Assembly: GCF_039851975.1 (NCBI RefSeq)
Contig: NZ_CP156660.1
Span: forward strand, 4,159,035-4,223,034
Direction of reading: 5' to 3'
Length of the DNA stretch: 64,000 nucleotides
Origin: Desulfoscipio sp. XC116
Lineage (GTDB): Bacteria > Bacillota > Desulfotomaculia > Desulfotomaculales > Desulfallaceae
This document shows positions 35,241 through 43,332 of the stretch, one piece after another. Within the stretch, counting starts at the first letter, position 1. Each line of letters starts with the position of its first letter. Made by a program: the position numbers and the translations under genes. The notes under the pieces are model-generated. The model had not been told where the DNA came from. It saw nothing but the letters and a program-made list of their open reading frames with translations, and did no database searches.

Positions 35241-36935
35241 CTACATTTTTTCAGGTGCCCGCACTCCCAAAAGCGCCAGCGCATTGCGCAATACCACCCT
35301 GGTGGCGTCCACCAGCAGCAGCCTGGCGTTGGTTAATTCCACATTGTCGGTAATAACCCGGTGAACGTTATAAAAACTGTGCAGCAGTCCGGCCAGCTCA
35401 TGTACATACCGCGCAATGCGATGCGGTGCCAGCTGGCGGGCCGCCAGAGCAACCTCTTCGGGAAAATCCGCCAGGCGGCGGGCCAGAGCCAATTCGGCTT
35501 CCTCCCGCAGCAATTCCATGTTCACATCATTCGCCCGGGGCACCTGGCGGCCCTGCTCGGCCAGCTGGCGAAAAATGCTGCAGATGCGGGCATGGGCATA
35601 CTGCACGTAATATACCGGGTTATCGTTGGACTGGGTGCGGGCCAGATCCAGGTCAAAGTCCAGGTGGCTGTCCGCGCTGCGCATAATAAAGAAATAGCGG
35701 GCGGCATCCAAGCCGACTTCATCCACCAGTTCCTCCAGGGTAATAAACTGACCGGTGCGCTTGGACATGCGCACAATTTTCCCGCCTCTGAACAGCCTCA
35801 CCAACTGCATCAGCAGCACCTGCAGCGCGTCCGGATCATAGCCCAGGGCCTGCATGGCGCTCTTCATCCGGGCTACATGACCGTGATGGTCCGCCCCCCA
35901 AATGTTGATTATCCGATCAAACCCCCTGGTGTACTTATCCATATGATAAGCAATATCCGCCGCATAATACGTAGGTACTCCGTTTTGGCGCACCACTACT
36001 TCGTCCTTTTCCAAGCCAAAGGCGGTAGCTTTAAACCACAGGGCTCCCTCCCGCTCATCCAGAAAGCCCCGTTCCCGCAGGCGTCTTACAGCCTCGTCCA
36101 CCTGGCCGGAATCATGCAGGGACTGCTCGGAAAACCAGACATCATAATGCACCCCGAAATCAGCCAGCGCTTTTTTAATGCCCCCTATTTTCTCGGCCAG
36201 AGCGTATTGCGCCAGTGTATCCAGCCGAATACGGCGGTCGATGTTGAGCAGCTTGTCCCCGTGCGCTTCTATGTAACGCCTTACTGTGTCGATAATGTCC
36301 TGCCCGTGATAACCGCCTTCGGGTACTTCTCCTTCCCGGCCCAATTGCTGAAAATAACGAGCCTCCAGGGAAAGAGCGAAGTTTTCCACCTGGTTGCCGG
36401 CATCATTAATGTAATACTCCCTGGCAACCCGCCATCCGGCAAAATCCAGTATGGACGCAATACTATCGCCTAACGCGGCGCCCCGCGCATTGCCCATATG
36501 CAGCAGACCGGTGGGATTGGCGCTGACAAACTCCACCTGCACCTTTTTATTTTCCCCCAGCTGCACCCGGCCATAATCCGACCGGCGGCTTACCGCCAAA
36601 GGGACCGACTCCAGTACCCAGCGGGGATCCAGTATAAAATTAATAAAACCGGGACCGGCCACCTCTATCCGCTCCAGCCACCTGGTGGAGCGAGGCAGGT
36701 TCTTAGCCAGCGCTTCGGCAATTTTTCGCGGAGCCATGCGTGCTTGTTTGGGTAAAAGCATAGCCAGATTAGTGGCAAAATCACCGTGCTCCCGCTCCCG
36801 GGGCACCTCCACCACAAATTCGGGCAATTGCACCGGCGGCAGTTCCCCCGCCTCCACCGCCTTGCCCACTGCCTCTACCAAGGCTTTCTCAAGCGCCGCG
36901 CGCATTTCCTCCACAATACTGATTATACTGCTCAC
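35241..36935 (-). CDS. argS: Arginyl-tRNA synthetase
   Basis: A 564-residue class I synthetase. The HIGH-type motif is SANPTGLLHMGNARGAALGD, the KMSKS-type motif is VRMSKRTGQ, and the C-terminal anticodon-binding helix bundle is complete (ending VLRNALALLGVRAPE). The start is GTG. A 48-bp piece of this gene (35523-35570) is duplicated at 41196-41243. Confidence 0.96.
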   Translation of the reverse strand: MSSIISIVEEMRAALEKALVEAVGKAVEAGELPPVQLPEFVVEVPREREHGDFATNLAMLLPKQARMAPRKIAEALAKNLPRSTRWLERIEVAGPGFINFILDPRWVLESVPLAVSRRSDYGRVQLGENKKVQVEFVSANPTGLLHMGNARGAALGDSIASILDFAGWRVAREYYINDAGNQVENFALSLEARYFQQLGREGEVPEGGYHGQDIIDTVRRYIEAHGDKLLNIDRRIRLDTLAQYALAEKIGGIKKALADFGVHYDVWFSEQSLHDSGQVDEAVRRLRERGFLDEREGALWFKATAFGLEKDEVVVRQNGVPTYYAADIAYHMDKYTRGFDRIINIWGADHHGHVARMKSAMQALGYDPDALQVLLMQLVRLFRGGKIVRMSKRTGQFITLEELVDEVGLDAARYFFIMRSADSHLDFDLDLARTQSNDNPVYYVQYAHARICSIFRQLAEQGRQVPRANDVNMELLREEAELALARRLADFPEEVALAARQLAPHRIARYVHELAGLLHSFYNVHRVITDNVELTNARLLLVDATRVVLRNALALLGVRAPEKM

Positions 36936-36980
36936 TACGTTTCAATAGCCTCCTTTATGTACCACCCTCCGGTGCCGCAC

Positions 36981-38398
36981 GTTGAAAGATTGGTGCCAGG
37001 CACCAAGCGGGTACTTGTTGAAAGATTGCGAGATGATTATTGCTTCTACTGTAAAAGCCCGTTATAGCATTTTTGGCCTAAGACATACTATCAAACTCCC
37101 ACGCCGCGAGCCCATGCCAATGGTGATGAATAAAAACCATCTTTCTTTATCTTGCAAGTTATTCAGGACATGGTAAAATAAGCTAATATTAAATACAAAC
37201 CAAGGAGGGGAAACTATGGGACGTTCTCCTCGCGTATCGGCACCAGATACAGTATATCATGTTATCTGCCGGGGGAATAACCGTCGGCCAATTTTTGCAG
37301 ATAACCAAGATTATTTCTGCTATCTGGATTTATGGCGCCAAAATAAGGCGAAAATGGATTTTCAGGTATTTGCTTACGTTTTGATGACCAACCATGTACA
37401 CTGGCTGCTAAAAACCGGCCTAACACCCCTGTCGGAAATTATACACCGCATCCACAGCAGCTATGCACGGTGGTTTAACCACCGACATCAGCGGGTAGGG
37501 CATTTGTTTCAGGGACGTTATAAAAATATTATTTGTACAGATGACGCCTACTTACTAACGCTGGCCGGATACATTCATCAGAACCCTGTACGCTCGGGAT
37601 TGGTTAAAAGCGTGCACCTGTACCCCTGGAGCAGCTACCATCATTACGCGTCAGGGCAGCAGAATGACTTGGTGGAAATCGATTTTATACTGAATTATTT
37701 TAGCCAGGATAAAGAAAAGGCTCGCTCGGGTTTTATTAAATTCTGCCGGGATGCTAATAATAGCGACTGCCCGGGCGAGACACACTCACAAAAAGAAAGA
37801 CGGCACAACTTGCCATCTTCTGCAATAAATCCGTATAATAATCAAGCTGGTGCAGGCGATACGTCCACGGCAAAAATATCACCCAATATATTACCGAGCA
37901 AATCAACGGCCGGCTCCACTTCAAATCCCATGCTTAACTACACGAATAAGCCGGTAAACAACTCGAATAATCCCGCTACCAATAAGTTTGTCAAGTCCGC
38001 AGGCGTATCCGCAAACAACTTCGCAGGCAGCGCTACAAACAACATTGCAGGTGCATTTTCTGAAAAACGTATTCCTTCTCAGGACCTGAATAAAATAGCT
38101 GTGTGGATTGAAAAGGCTACTAATATTACATTACCGGAACTTAAAGGCAACAGCCAAAAGAGGCACATAGTTTTGGCCAGAAGCTTATTTATTAAAATAG
38201 CGGTCAGCAATGCCGGAATAAAACGCAATGCGGTTGCCAGTTACCTTGGCAAAGAACGCTCTCTTATCACCAAGGTAATGAAGAAGTGGTCCGACAACCG
38301 CATGCCTGCCCCGGCAATCGAACTATTACATAAATTCGGCCATTAGTCTTTAGTTTTTCAACTCTAGCCCTGCAATCTTTCAACTTCAATCTTTCAAC
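36981..38398. mobile_element. RAYT cassette bounded by GTTGAAAGATTG inverted repeats
   Basis: Left of the transposase gene GTTGAAAGATTG occurs at 36981-36992 and 37017-37028, with the palindrome TTGGTGCCAGGCACCAA at 36990-37006 between them. Right of it the inverted form CAATCTTTCAAC occurs at 38373-38384 and 38387-38398, followed by CCCGGCACC. The doubled borders and the GGTGCC motif are shared with the palindromes at 22982 and 24365, which supports a RAYT/REP relationship. Confidence 0.65.
37216..38346 (+). CDS. REP-associated tyrosine transposase (RAYT) with C-terminal DnaA-like DNA-binding domain
   Basis: A 376-residue protein. The N-terminal Y1 transposase domain has the HUH motif in MTNHVHWLL and the RAYT signatures GRYKNIICTDDAYLL and YIHQNPVRSGLV. 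The middle (about residues 205-285) is a low-complexity Asn/Ser/Ala linker. The last 90 residues (RHIVLARSLFIKIAVSNAGI then VASYLGKERSLITKVMKKW) resemble the DnaA C-terminal helix-turn-helix. Strong ribosome site AAGGAGGGG. RAYTs are single-copy, often immobile genes that act on REP palindromes. Confidence 0.9.
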   Translation: MGRSPRVSAPDTVYHVICRGNNRRPIFADNQDYFCYLDLWRQNKAKMDFQVFAYVLMTNHVHWLLKTGLTPLSEIIHRIHSSYARWFNHRHQRVGHLFQGRYKNIICTDDAYLLTLAGYIHQNPVRSGLVKSVHLYPWSSYHHYASGQQNDLVEIDFILNYFSQDKEKARSGFIKFCRDANNSDCPGETHSQKERRHNLPSSAINPYNNQAGAGDTSTAKISPNILPSKSTAGSTSNPMLNYTNKPVNNSNNPATNKFVKSAGVSANNFAGSATNNIAGAFSEKRIPSQDLNKIAVWIEKATNITLPELKGNSQKRHIVLARSLFIKIAVSNAGIKRNAVASYLGKERSLITKVMKKWSDNRMPAPAIELLHKFGH

Positions 38399-38400
38399 TT

Positions 38401-38976
38401 TCAACTTTTGAACCCGGCACCAAAAGCAGCGTTGTTTACTTCCAGGAAGCGAGGGGGTACTGTGGCCGCCAGGGCGTCCCGCCAGATTTTTTCTTCTATA
38501 GGCAGTTTTTGAGCCAGAGCGCCCAGCAGTACTACATTGGCTGCTTTGCCGTTGCCGCAGGCTATAGCCTGATCCAGGGCTTGCAGCACCTGTACCTTTA
38601 CACCCCGGGCTCGTATTTGAGCGATGATATTTTGCGGGTACTCGGCGGCTCCGGCCAGCACGGGTACCGGATAGATTTGCTGGTTGTTGATGATTAACGT
38701 GCCGCCCGGCTTGAGATAGGCAAGCCAGCGCAGCGCCTCGAGTTCTTCAAAGGCCAGAATAACATCGGCTTCACCTTCGGAAATGAGCGGTGAATATACC
38801 TTTTCCCCCAGGCGCACCTGGGTGACCACACTGCCGCCCCGCTGGGCCATGCCGTGGATCTCGGAAACCTTGATATCATACCCGGCAGCCCGGGCCGCCG
38901 CGGCCAGCACTTTACTGGCCAATATGGTACCCTGACCGCCCACACCTACCATAAGCACATCCACCGATTTAAGCAT
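38401..38976 (-). CDS. iorB: Indolepyruvate:ferredoxin oxidoreductase, beta subunit
   Basis: A 191-residue subunit of the oxidoreductase that converts aryl-pyruvates to aryl-acetyl-CoA with reduction of ferredoxin. It begins VDVLMVGVGGQGTILASKVLA, and HGMAQRGGSVVTQVRLG is typical of the gamma/beta pyruvate-ferredoxin family. It overlaps iorA by 8 bp. Its last codons (…GAGFKS) are written in sequence GGTGCCGGGTTCAAAAG, which matches the border motif of the adjacent RAYT cassette, so the C-terminus may have been rebuilt by an insertion. Confidence 0.93.
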   Translation of the reverse strand: MLKSVDVLMVGVGGQGTILASKVLAAAARAAGYDIKVSEIHGMAQRGGSVVTQVRLGEKVYSPLISEGEADVILAFEELEALRWLAYLKPGGTLIINNQQIYPVPVLAGAAEYPQNIIAQIRARGVKVQVLQALDQAIACGNGKAANVVLLGALAQKLPIEEKIWRDALAATVPPRFLEVNNAAFGAGFKS

Positions 38977-40726
38977 CAGCCTGACCCCCTTGCATCGCCC
39001 CGGTTTTACATACCTGCACGCATAGATTACAGCCTACACAGGCATCTGCGTTTACCAAAGCTTTACTGTCAATTACCGAAATAGCCGGGCAGCTCAGTTT
39101 CAAGCACATCTTACAGCCGGTACACTTTTCCTGATCCACTGTTACGGCCGGCCTAACTTCCCGCTTGAGCAAGACGCAGGGACGCCGGGCAATAACAACC
39201 GACGGGCCGGGCGCGGCGGTTTCAGTTTTAATTACTTCCCGCAGCCGCGATATATCCAGAGGATCCACAACTTCCACCCGTTTTACCCCCAGTGACCGGC
39301 ACAGCATGGTAATATCCACCTCGGGGGCGGCCTGTCCCATCAGGGTACGCCCGGTGGCCGGGTGATCCTGGTGCCCTGTCATGGCGGTAGTGCGATTGTC
39401 CAAAATAATTACGGTACTGTCACTGTTGTTATATACGGCATTAAGCAGCCCGGTGATGCCCGAATGCAGGAAAGTTGAATCGCCAATTACAGCAACGGTA
39501 CGTCCTTTGAGGCCGGGCACCGCTTTGTCCATGCCGTGGGCCATGCCTATGCTGGCTCCCATGCAAACGCAACTGTCGATTCCTTCCAGAGGCGGCAGCC
39601 CACCCAACGTATAACAGCCGATATCGCCGGTTACGGTTAACTTAAGCCGCTGCAGCGTATAAAACACACCGCGGTGCGGGCAACCCGCGCACAGCACCGG
39701 CGGACGGGGCGGAGCCTGGGGCAAGCCCGCAGTTAAATCCTCCGTTTGAAGCGGCACAGGCAGCACACCCGCTTTCACAAAACAGCGCCGGAGCAACCCC
39801 TGGCTATACTCACCGGTGTCGGGAAAGAACTCTTTGCCGGCCACTTTTATACCCAGCATGCGGATCTGTTCCTCCAGATAGGGCTCCAGCTCTTCCACTA
39901 CGAAAAGAGTCTCAACCTGAGCGGCGAACTTTTTAATAAGCTCAACAGGCAGCGGGTTGGTCATACCCAGTTTAAGCACCGCAGCATCGGGCAGCACTTC
40001 CCTGACTAACTGATAGCTGATGCCGCTGGTAATTACACCCGCTTTGCCATCGCCCGGAACAATAAAGTTCAACGGGGTATTTTCGCTGTACTCGGCCAGC
40101 CTGGCCAGCCTGGCCGCCAGGCTGACGCGGCGCAAACGGCCAAAGGCAGGCACCATAAGATTTTTCTTTACGTCTTTGCCATATGGCTTAATTTCCCGAA
40201 CTGCCGGTTCGCCCAACTCCACCATACTCTGGGAATGGGCCACCCGGGTGGTGGTACGCAGCATCACGGGAATATCATACCGCTCGCTGATAGTCAGGGC
40301 CAATCCCACCATGTCCTTGGCTTCCTGGCTGTCGGAGGGCTCCAGCAGAGCTACTTTGGCAAACCTGGCATAATAACGGTTGTCCTGTTCGTTCTGGGAA
40401 CTGTGCATACCGGGGTCATCGGCTGATACCAATATCAACCCCCCGTTGACCCCGGTATAGGCCGCTGTAAAAAGAGGATCGGCCGCCACATTAACCCCCA
40501 CATGCTTCATAGTCACCAGCGCCCGGGCTCCGGCCATGGCAGCGCCGATACCTACCTCCAGGGCAACCTTTTCATTAGGCGCCCATTCGCTATAGACTCC
40601 CTCATAGCGGGAAAGGTTTTCCAGGATTTCAGTGCTGGGTGTGCCTGGATAACCTGCAGCCAGGGTGATACCGTTTTCATAAGCTCCCCTGGCAATAGCA
40701 GCGTTGCCGGAAAGTAATTCCTTCAA
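38969..40726 (-). CDS. iorA: Indolepyruvate:ferredoxin oxidoreductase, alpha subunit
   Basis: A 585-residue TPP enzyme. The TPP-binding part shows GDIGCYTLGGLPPLEGIDSC and GDSTFLHSGITGLLNAVYN; the C-terminus holds two [4Fe-4S] motifs (CTGCKMCLKLSCP and CVGCNLCVQVCK). With IorB it oxidises indolepyruvate, phenylpyruvate or hydroxyphenylpyruvate from aromatic amino acids. TTG start with GGGGAGG upstream. The paaK gene nearby supplies or uses aryl-acetyl-CoA, so the three form one functional unit. Confidence 0.95.
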   Translation of the reverse strand: MKELLSGNAAIARGAYENGITLAAGYPGTPSTEILENLSRYEGVYSEWAPNEKVALEVGIGAAMAGARALVTMKHVGVNVAADPLFTAAYTGVNGGLILVSADDPGMHSSQNEQDNRYYARFAKVALLEPSDSQEAKDMVGLALTISERYDIPVMLRTTTRVAHSQSMVELGEPAVREIKPYGKDVKKNLMVPAFGRLRRVSLAARLARLAEYSENTPLNFIVPGDGKAGVITSGISYQLVREVLPDAAVLKLGMTNPLPVELIKKFAAQVETLFVVEELEPYLEEQIRMLGIKVAGKEFFPDTGEYSQGLLRRCFVKAGVLPVPLQTEDLTAGLPQAPPRPPVLCAGCPHRGVFYTLQRLKLTVTGDIGCYTLGGLPPLEGIDSCVCMGASIGMAHGMDKAVPGLKGRTVAVIGDSTFLHSGITGLLNAVYNNSDSTVIILDNRTTAMTGHQDHPATGRTLMGQAAPEVDITMLCRSLGVKRVEVVDPLDISRLREVIKTETAAPGPSVVIARRPCVLLKREVRPAVTVDQEKCTGCKMCLKLSCPAISVIDSKALVNADACVGCNLCVQVCKTGAMQGGQADA

Positions 40727-40988
40727 AACCTTAAACCTCCCCTATCAGTCGTCAATCTTACATAGTTTTATTAATAATAAGACCGTCGTACCATTTAACA
40801 TTATGGAATAACATATTTCAACACAAGTGCGCCATATAGCTGCGAACGCTATTCACATATTTCCAATCGATTCCCTATCAAGCAACATGGATGGTTGCCA
40901 TATCTTGTGTCACCGGCATTTGCCAATAGACATCCATGCCGTTTGCACGGCACTATCAGAGAATGAAAAATAGCTTAGTCTATCATTG

Positions 40989-41080
40989 CTAGGAGCAAAG
41001 CGACGCGGCAATCTCATGCCGGGCTCTGTTTACACAGTTTGGGATTGCTTCGTCGCTTCGCTCCTCGCAATGACAGACCT
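40989..41080. repeat. Inverted pair of a GCAATGAC-type dispersed repeat
   Basis: AGGAGCAAAGCGACGCGGCA near 40991 and its inverted relative TTCGTCGCTTCGCTCCTCGC ending near 41069 can fold together. The second is followed by AATGACAG. Degenerate GCAATGAC tails recur at about 41096 and 41133, and a related TCGTTCCTCGCGATGACAGG lies at 48667-48686. The sequence type is widespread in environmental bacterial genomes, but its mover is not known to me. The rest of the 553-bp gap holds no gene. Confidence 0.6.
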
Positions 41081-41195
41081 TAATTGTATTCCTTGCAATG
41101 ACGAACTTCAAGCGTTGCAGGCTATATTCATAGCAATGACAGTTGAAAGCATATCGGAAGCAAAGAACCCCCGAGCTTTTTTCCGCGGCATTTCC

Positions 41196-41243
41196 CGCCA
41201 GCTGGCCGAGCAGGGCCGCCAGGCGCCCCGGGCGAATGATGTG
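41196..41243 (+). pseudogene. Displaced 48-bp fragment of argS
   Basis: The segment CGCCAGCTGGCCGAGCAGGG... ending GCGAATGATGTG is identical, but for one base, to the coding strand of argS at 35570-35523. It encodes RQLAEQGRQ.PRANDV in the same sense. It has no coding context here and lies upstream of the paaK stop, next to degenerate repeats. Confidence 0.8.
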
Positions 41244-41279
41244 CACCGGGATAATTAAAGCCGCTTACCGCCCACGCAT

Positions 41280-42578
41280 TTACTTGGGCCGGTTGTCAAA
41301 CACCCGCTTGGCCTTGCCTTCGCTTCTGGCCAGAGAACGGGGCTCCAGCAAGCGTACTTTGCAGTTTATACCAAGCACGCTGAATATCTTTTGCTTTATT
41401 TTACCTTCGAACTCTTGTAAATCCCGGAAATGACCGGTGAACATTTCATCGGTCAGCTCCACCTGTACCTCCATAAAGTCCAGATAACCCTTCTTGTTTA
41501 CCAGTATTTGATAGTGGGGAGCCAGCCCGTCCACATTCATCAGTACGGTTTCAATTTGCGAGGGGAATACGTTGACCCCGGAGATGATCAACATATCATC
41601 GGTACGGCCCAACACCTTGCGCATCCGGGCCAGCGTCCGGCCACAAGCACACTTTTCTTCGGTAAGCACGGTAATATCCCTGGTGCGATAGCGCAAAATG
41701 GGCAGCGCCTCTTTAGTAAGGGTAGTAATTACCAGCTCACCCTCCCGGCCGACAGGCAGCTGTTCACCCGTTTGGGGATCGATTACTTCCACCAGGAAGT
41801 GATCCTCATGAATATGCATACCGGGTTCCCGGCCGCACTCACCGGCAACGCCGGGTCCCATTACTTCGCTTAAACCGTAGTTATCGGTAGCCTTCATATT
41901 CCAGGTACGCTCCAACTCGGCCCGCATGCTTTCAGTCCAGGCCTCCGAGCCGAATAAGCCGATGCGAATGCCCAAATCAACAGGATCCACACCCAATCCC
42001 CGGGCTACTTCGGCCAGGTGCAGCGAATATGAAGGAGTGCCCACAAGAGCAGTGGTCCCGAAATCCTGCATCAGCATAATCTGCCGCCTGGTGTTGCCCA
42101 CCGAGGCGGGCACAATGGTGGCCCCCACCTTTTCCAACCCGTAATGCAGGCCGAAAGCACCGGTAAACAGCCCGTAGCCAAAGGTTATCTGTACTACATC
42201 CTCATCGGTGACACCGGCCATGGTAACCACCCGGGCTATTAGCTCAGACCAGTTTTCCAAATCTTTACGGGTGTAACCCACTACGGTAGGTTTACCCGTG
42301 GTACCTGACGAAGCATGCAGCCTCAGCACCTCTTTACCGGGCACGGCAAAAAGGCCGTACGGATAATTATCCCGCAGCACTGTTTTGTCGGTAAAGGGCA
42401 GCTTGGTTACATCCGCCAGGGTGCGGATATCCTCGGGCCGCACACCGGTTTGCTCCATGGCCGCACGGTAATAGGGGACCCGATTATAAACCCGGGCCAC
42501 CGTTTCCTTAAGCCTTTGCAGCTGCAGAGAGCGCAATTCCTTCCTGTCTATGCATTCATGTCGTACATCCCAAATCAT
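41280..42578 (-). CDS. paaK: Phenylacetate-CoA ligase
   Basis: A 432-residue adenylate-forming ligase that makes aryl-acetyl-CoA from an aryl-acetate, ATP and CoA. HASSGTTGKPTVVGYT is the AMP-binding loop, and GLSEVMGPGVAGEC and LPILRYRTRDIT are further core motifs. The C-terminal domain (DDMLIISGVNVFPSQIE) is complete. In anaerobes with IorAB it can also run in the direction of ATP formation. CAAGGAAG precedes the ATG. Confidence 0.95.
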   Translation of the reverse strand: MIWDVRHECIDRKELRSLQLQRLKETVARVYNRVPYYRAAMEQTGVRPEDIRTLADVTKLPFTDKTVLRDNYPYGLFAVPGKEVLRLHASSGTTGKPTVVGYTRKDLENWSELIARVVTMAGVTDEDVVQITFGYGLFTGAFGLHYGLEKVGATIVPASVGNTRRQIMLMQDFGTTALVGTPSYSLHLAEVARGLGVDPVDLGIRIGLFGSEAWTESMRAELERTWNMKATDNYGLSEVMGPGVAGECGREPGMHIHEDHFLVEVIDPQTGEQLPVGREGELVITTLTKEALPILRYRTRDITVLTEEKCACGRTLARMRKVLGRTDDMLIISGVNVFPSQIETVLMNVDGLAPHYQILVNKKGYLDFMEVQVELTDEMFTGHFRDLQEFEGKIKQKIFSVLGINCKVRLLEPRSLARSEGKAKRVFDNRPK

Positions 42579-42835
42579 ATTTTTTACACTTCCTTGTATT
42601 AGGGGTCATACTATAACTTTTCTAAGCTTACCTGAAGCAACCCGCCTCTGGTTATTATTTTACAAGCACCAAAGGCGGAAATCTAACCTGTCCTGTAAGA
42701 TATCCACTGAAACCAGGTTTTGTATGAGCACCGATATACGCTAATCCATATTATATAAAATTTATAATTTTCACGTCAGATTTGATTAAACAAGCAGCTC
42801 AATCCCGTGCAAACCGAGGCCGAGTGCGGAACCGG

Positions 42836-42878
42836 AAAAATAAAAATAACCGGGGCGGAAATAATCCTCATGCCCCGG
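42836..42878 (-). terminator. Terminator of the decayed symporter gene
   Basis: On the minus strand CCGGGGC (42878-42872) pairs with GCCCCGG (42856-42850) across a 15-nt loop, followed by TTATTTTTATTTTT. It follows the symporter remnant by 2 bp, which fits a once-functional gene end. Confidence 0.7.
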
Positions 42879-42879
42879 C

Positions 42880-43214
42880 TTAGATAACCGGGCTTCCGAA
42901 AAACTCAGGCATGGTCATGGTGTTGAGCTTGATGGTCATTGCTCTCGTTCGCCGGGCCAAGATAATCCAGGCCGGCAAACCGCCCACCAGAGTATTGCCG
43001 AGCACTATCCAAAGCCCGGATATCCCAAATCCCCATCCTGCTTTACAATTATAATAACGATCTATAATAACGGCCGAAAAACAGGCGGTACCGAAGCTAA
43101 AAGCGGAAAGTCACGGGCCCGCCGATCGACCACCTCAAAAAAATCATTTACAGTACGGGTTCTGCGCGTGGCCGCCAGACCGCTAAATAACAGAACGACC
43201 GCAAAAATCCCCAT
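42880..43214 (-). pseudogene. Sodium/solute symporter (SSS family) remnant, N-terminal part with frameshift
   Basis: From ATG 43214 the frame reads MGIFAVVLLFSGLAATRRTR then TVNDFFEVVDRRARDFPLL and hits a stop. After a frameshift near 43100 another frame continues GTACFSAVII...WGFGISGLWIVLGNTLVGGL and ARRTRAMTIKLNTMTMPEFF before a stop at 42880. Both parts match consecutive helices 1-3 of SSS transporters. Most of the 500-residue protein is missing, so this is a deletion and frameshift relic. Confidence 0.75.
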
Positions 43215-43332
43215 GGCGCATATTTAAACATGCTGCCATCCTCCCATACTACCAAGCTGTCAGCAGTTTATCAATTGTATTTTTAATTACAGATATAATT
43301 AAATTCGATATACTTTTACAAATTCCTTCTTA

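Noticed and set aside
40986-41258. 90-residue plus-strand frame ending in argS-like residues
   Set aside because: It is a chance join of dispersed-repeat DNA and the 48-bp argS fragment, with no ribosome site or family.
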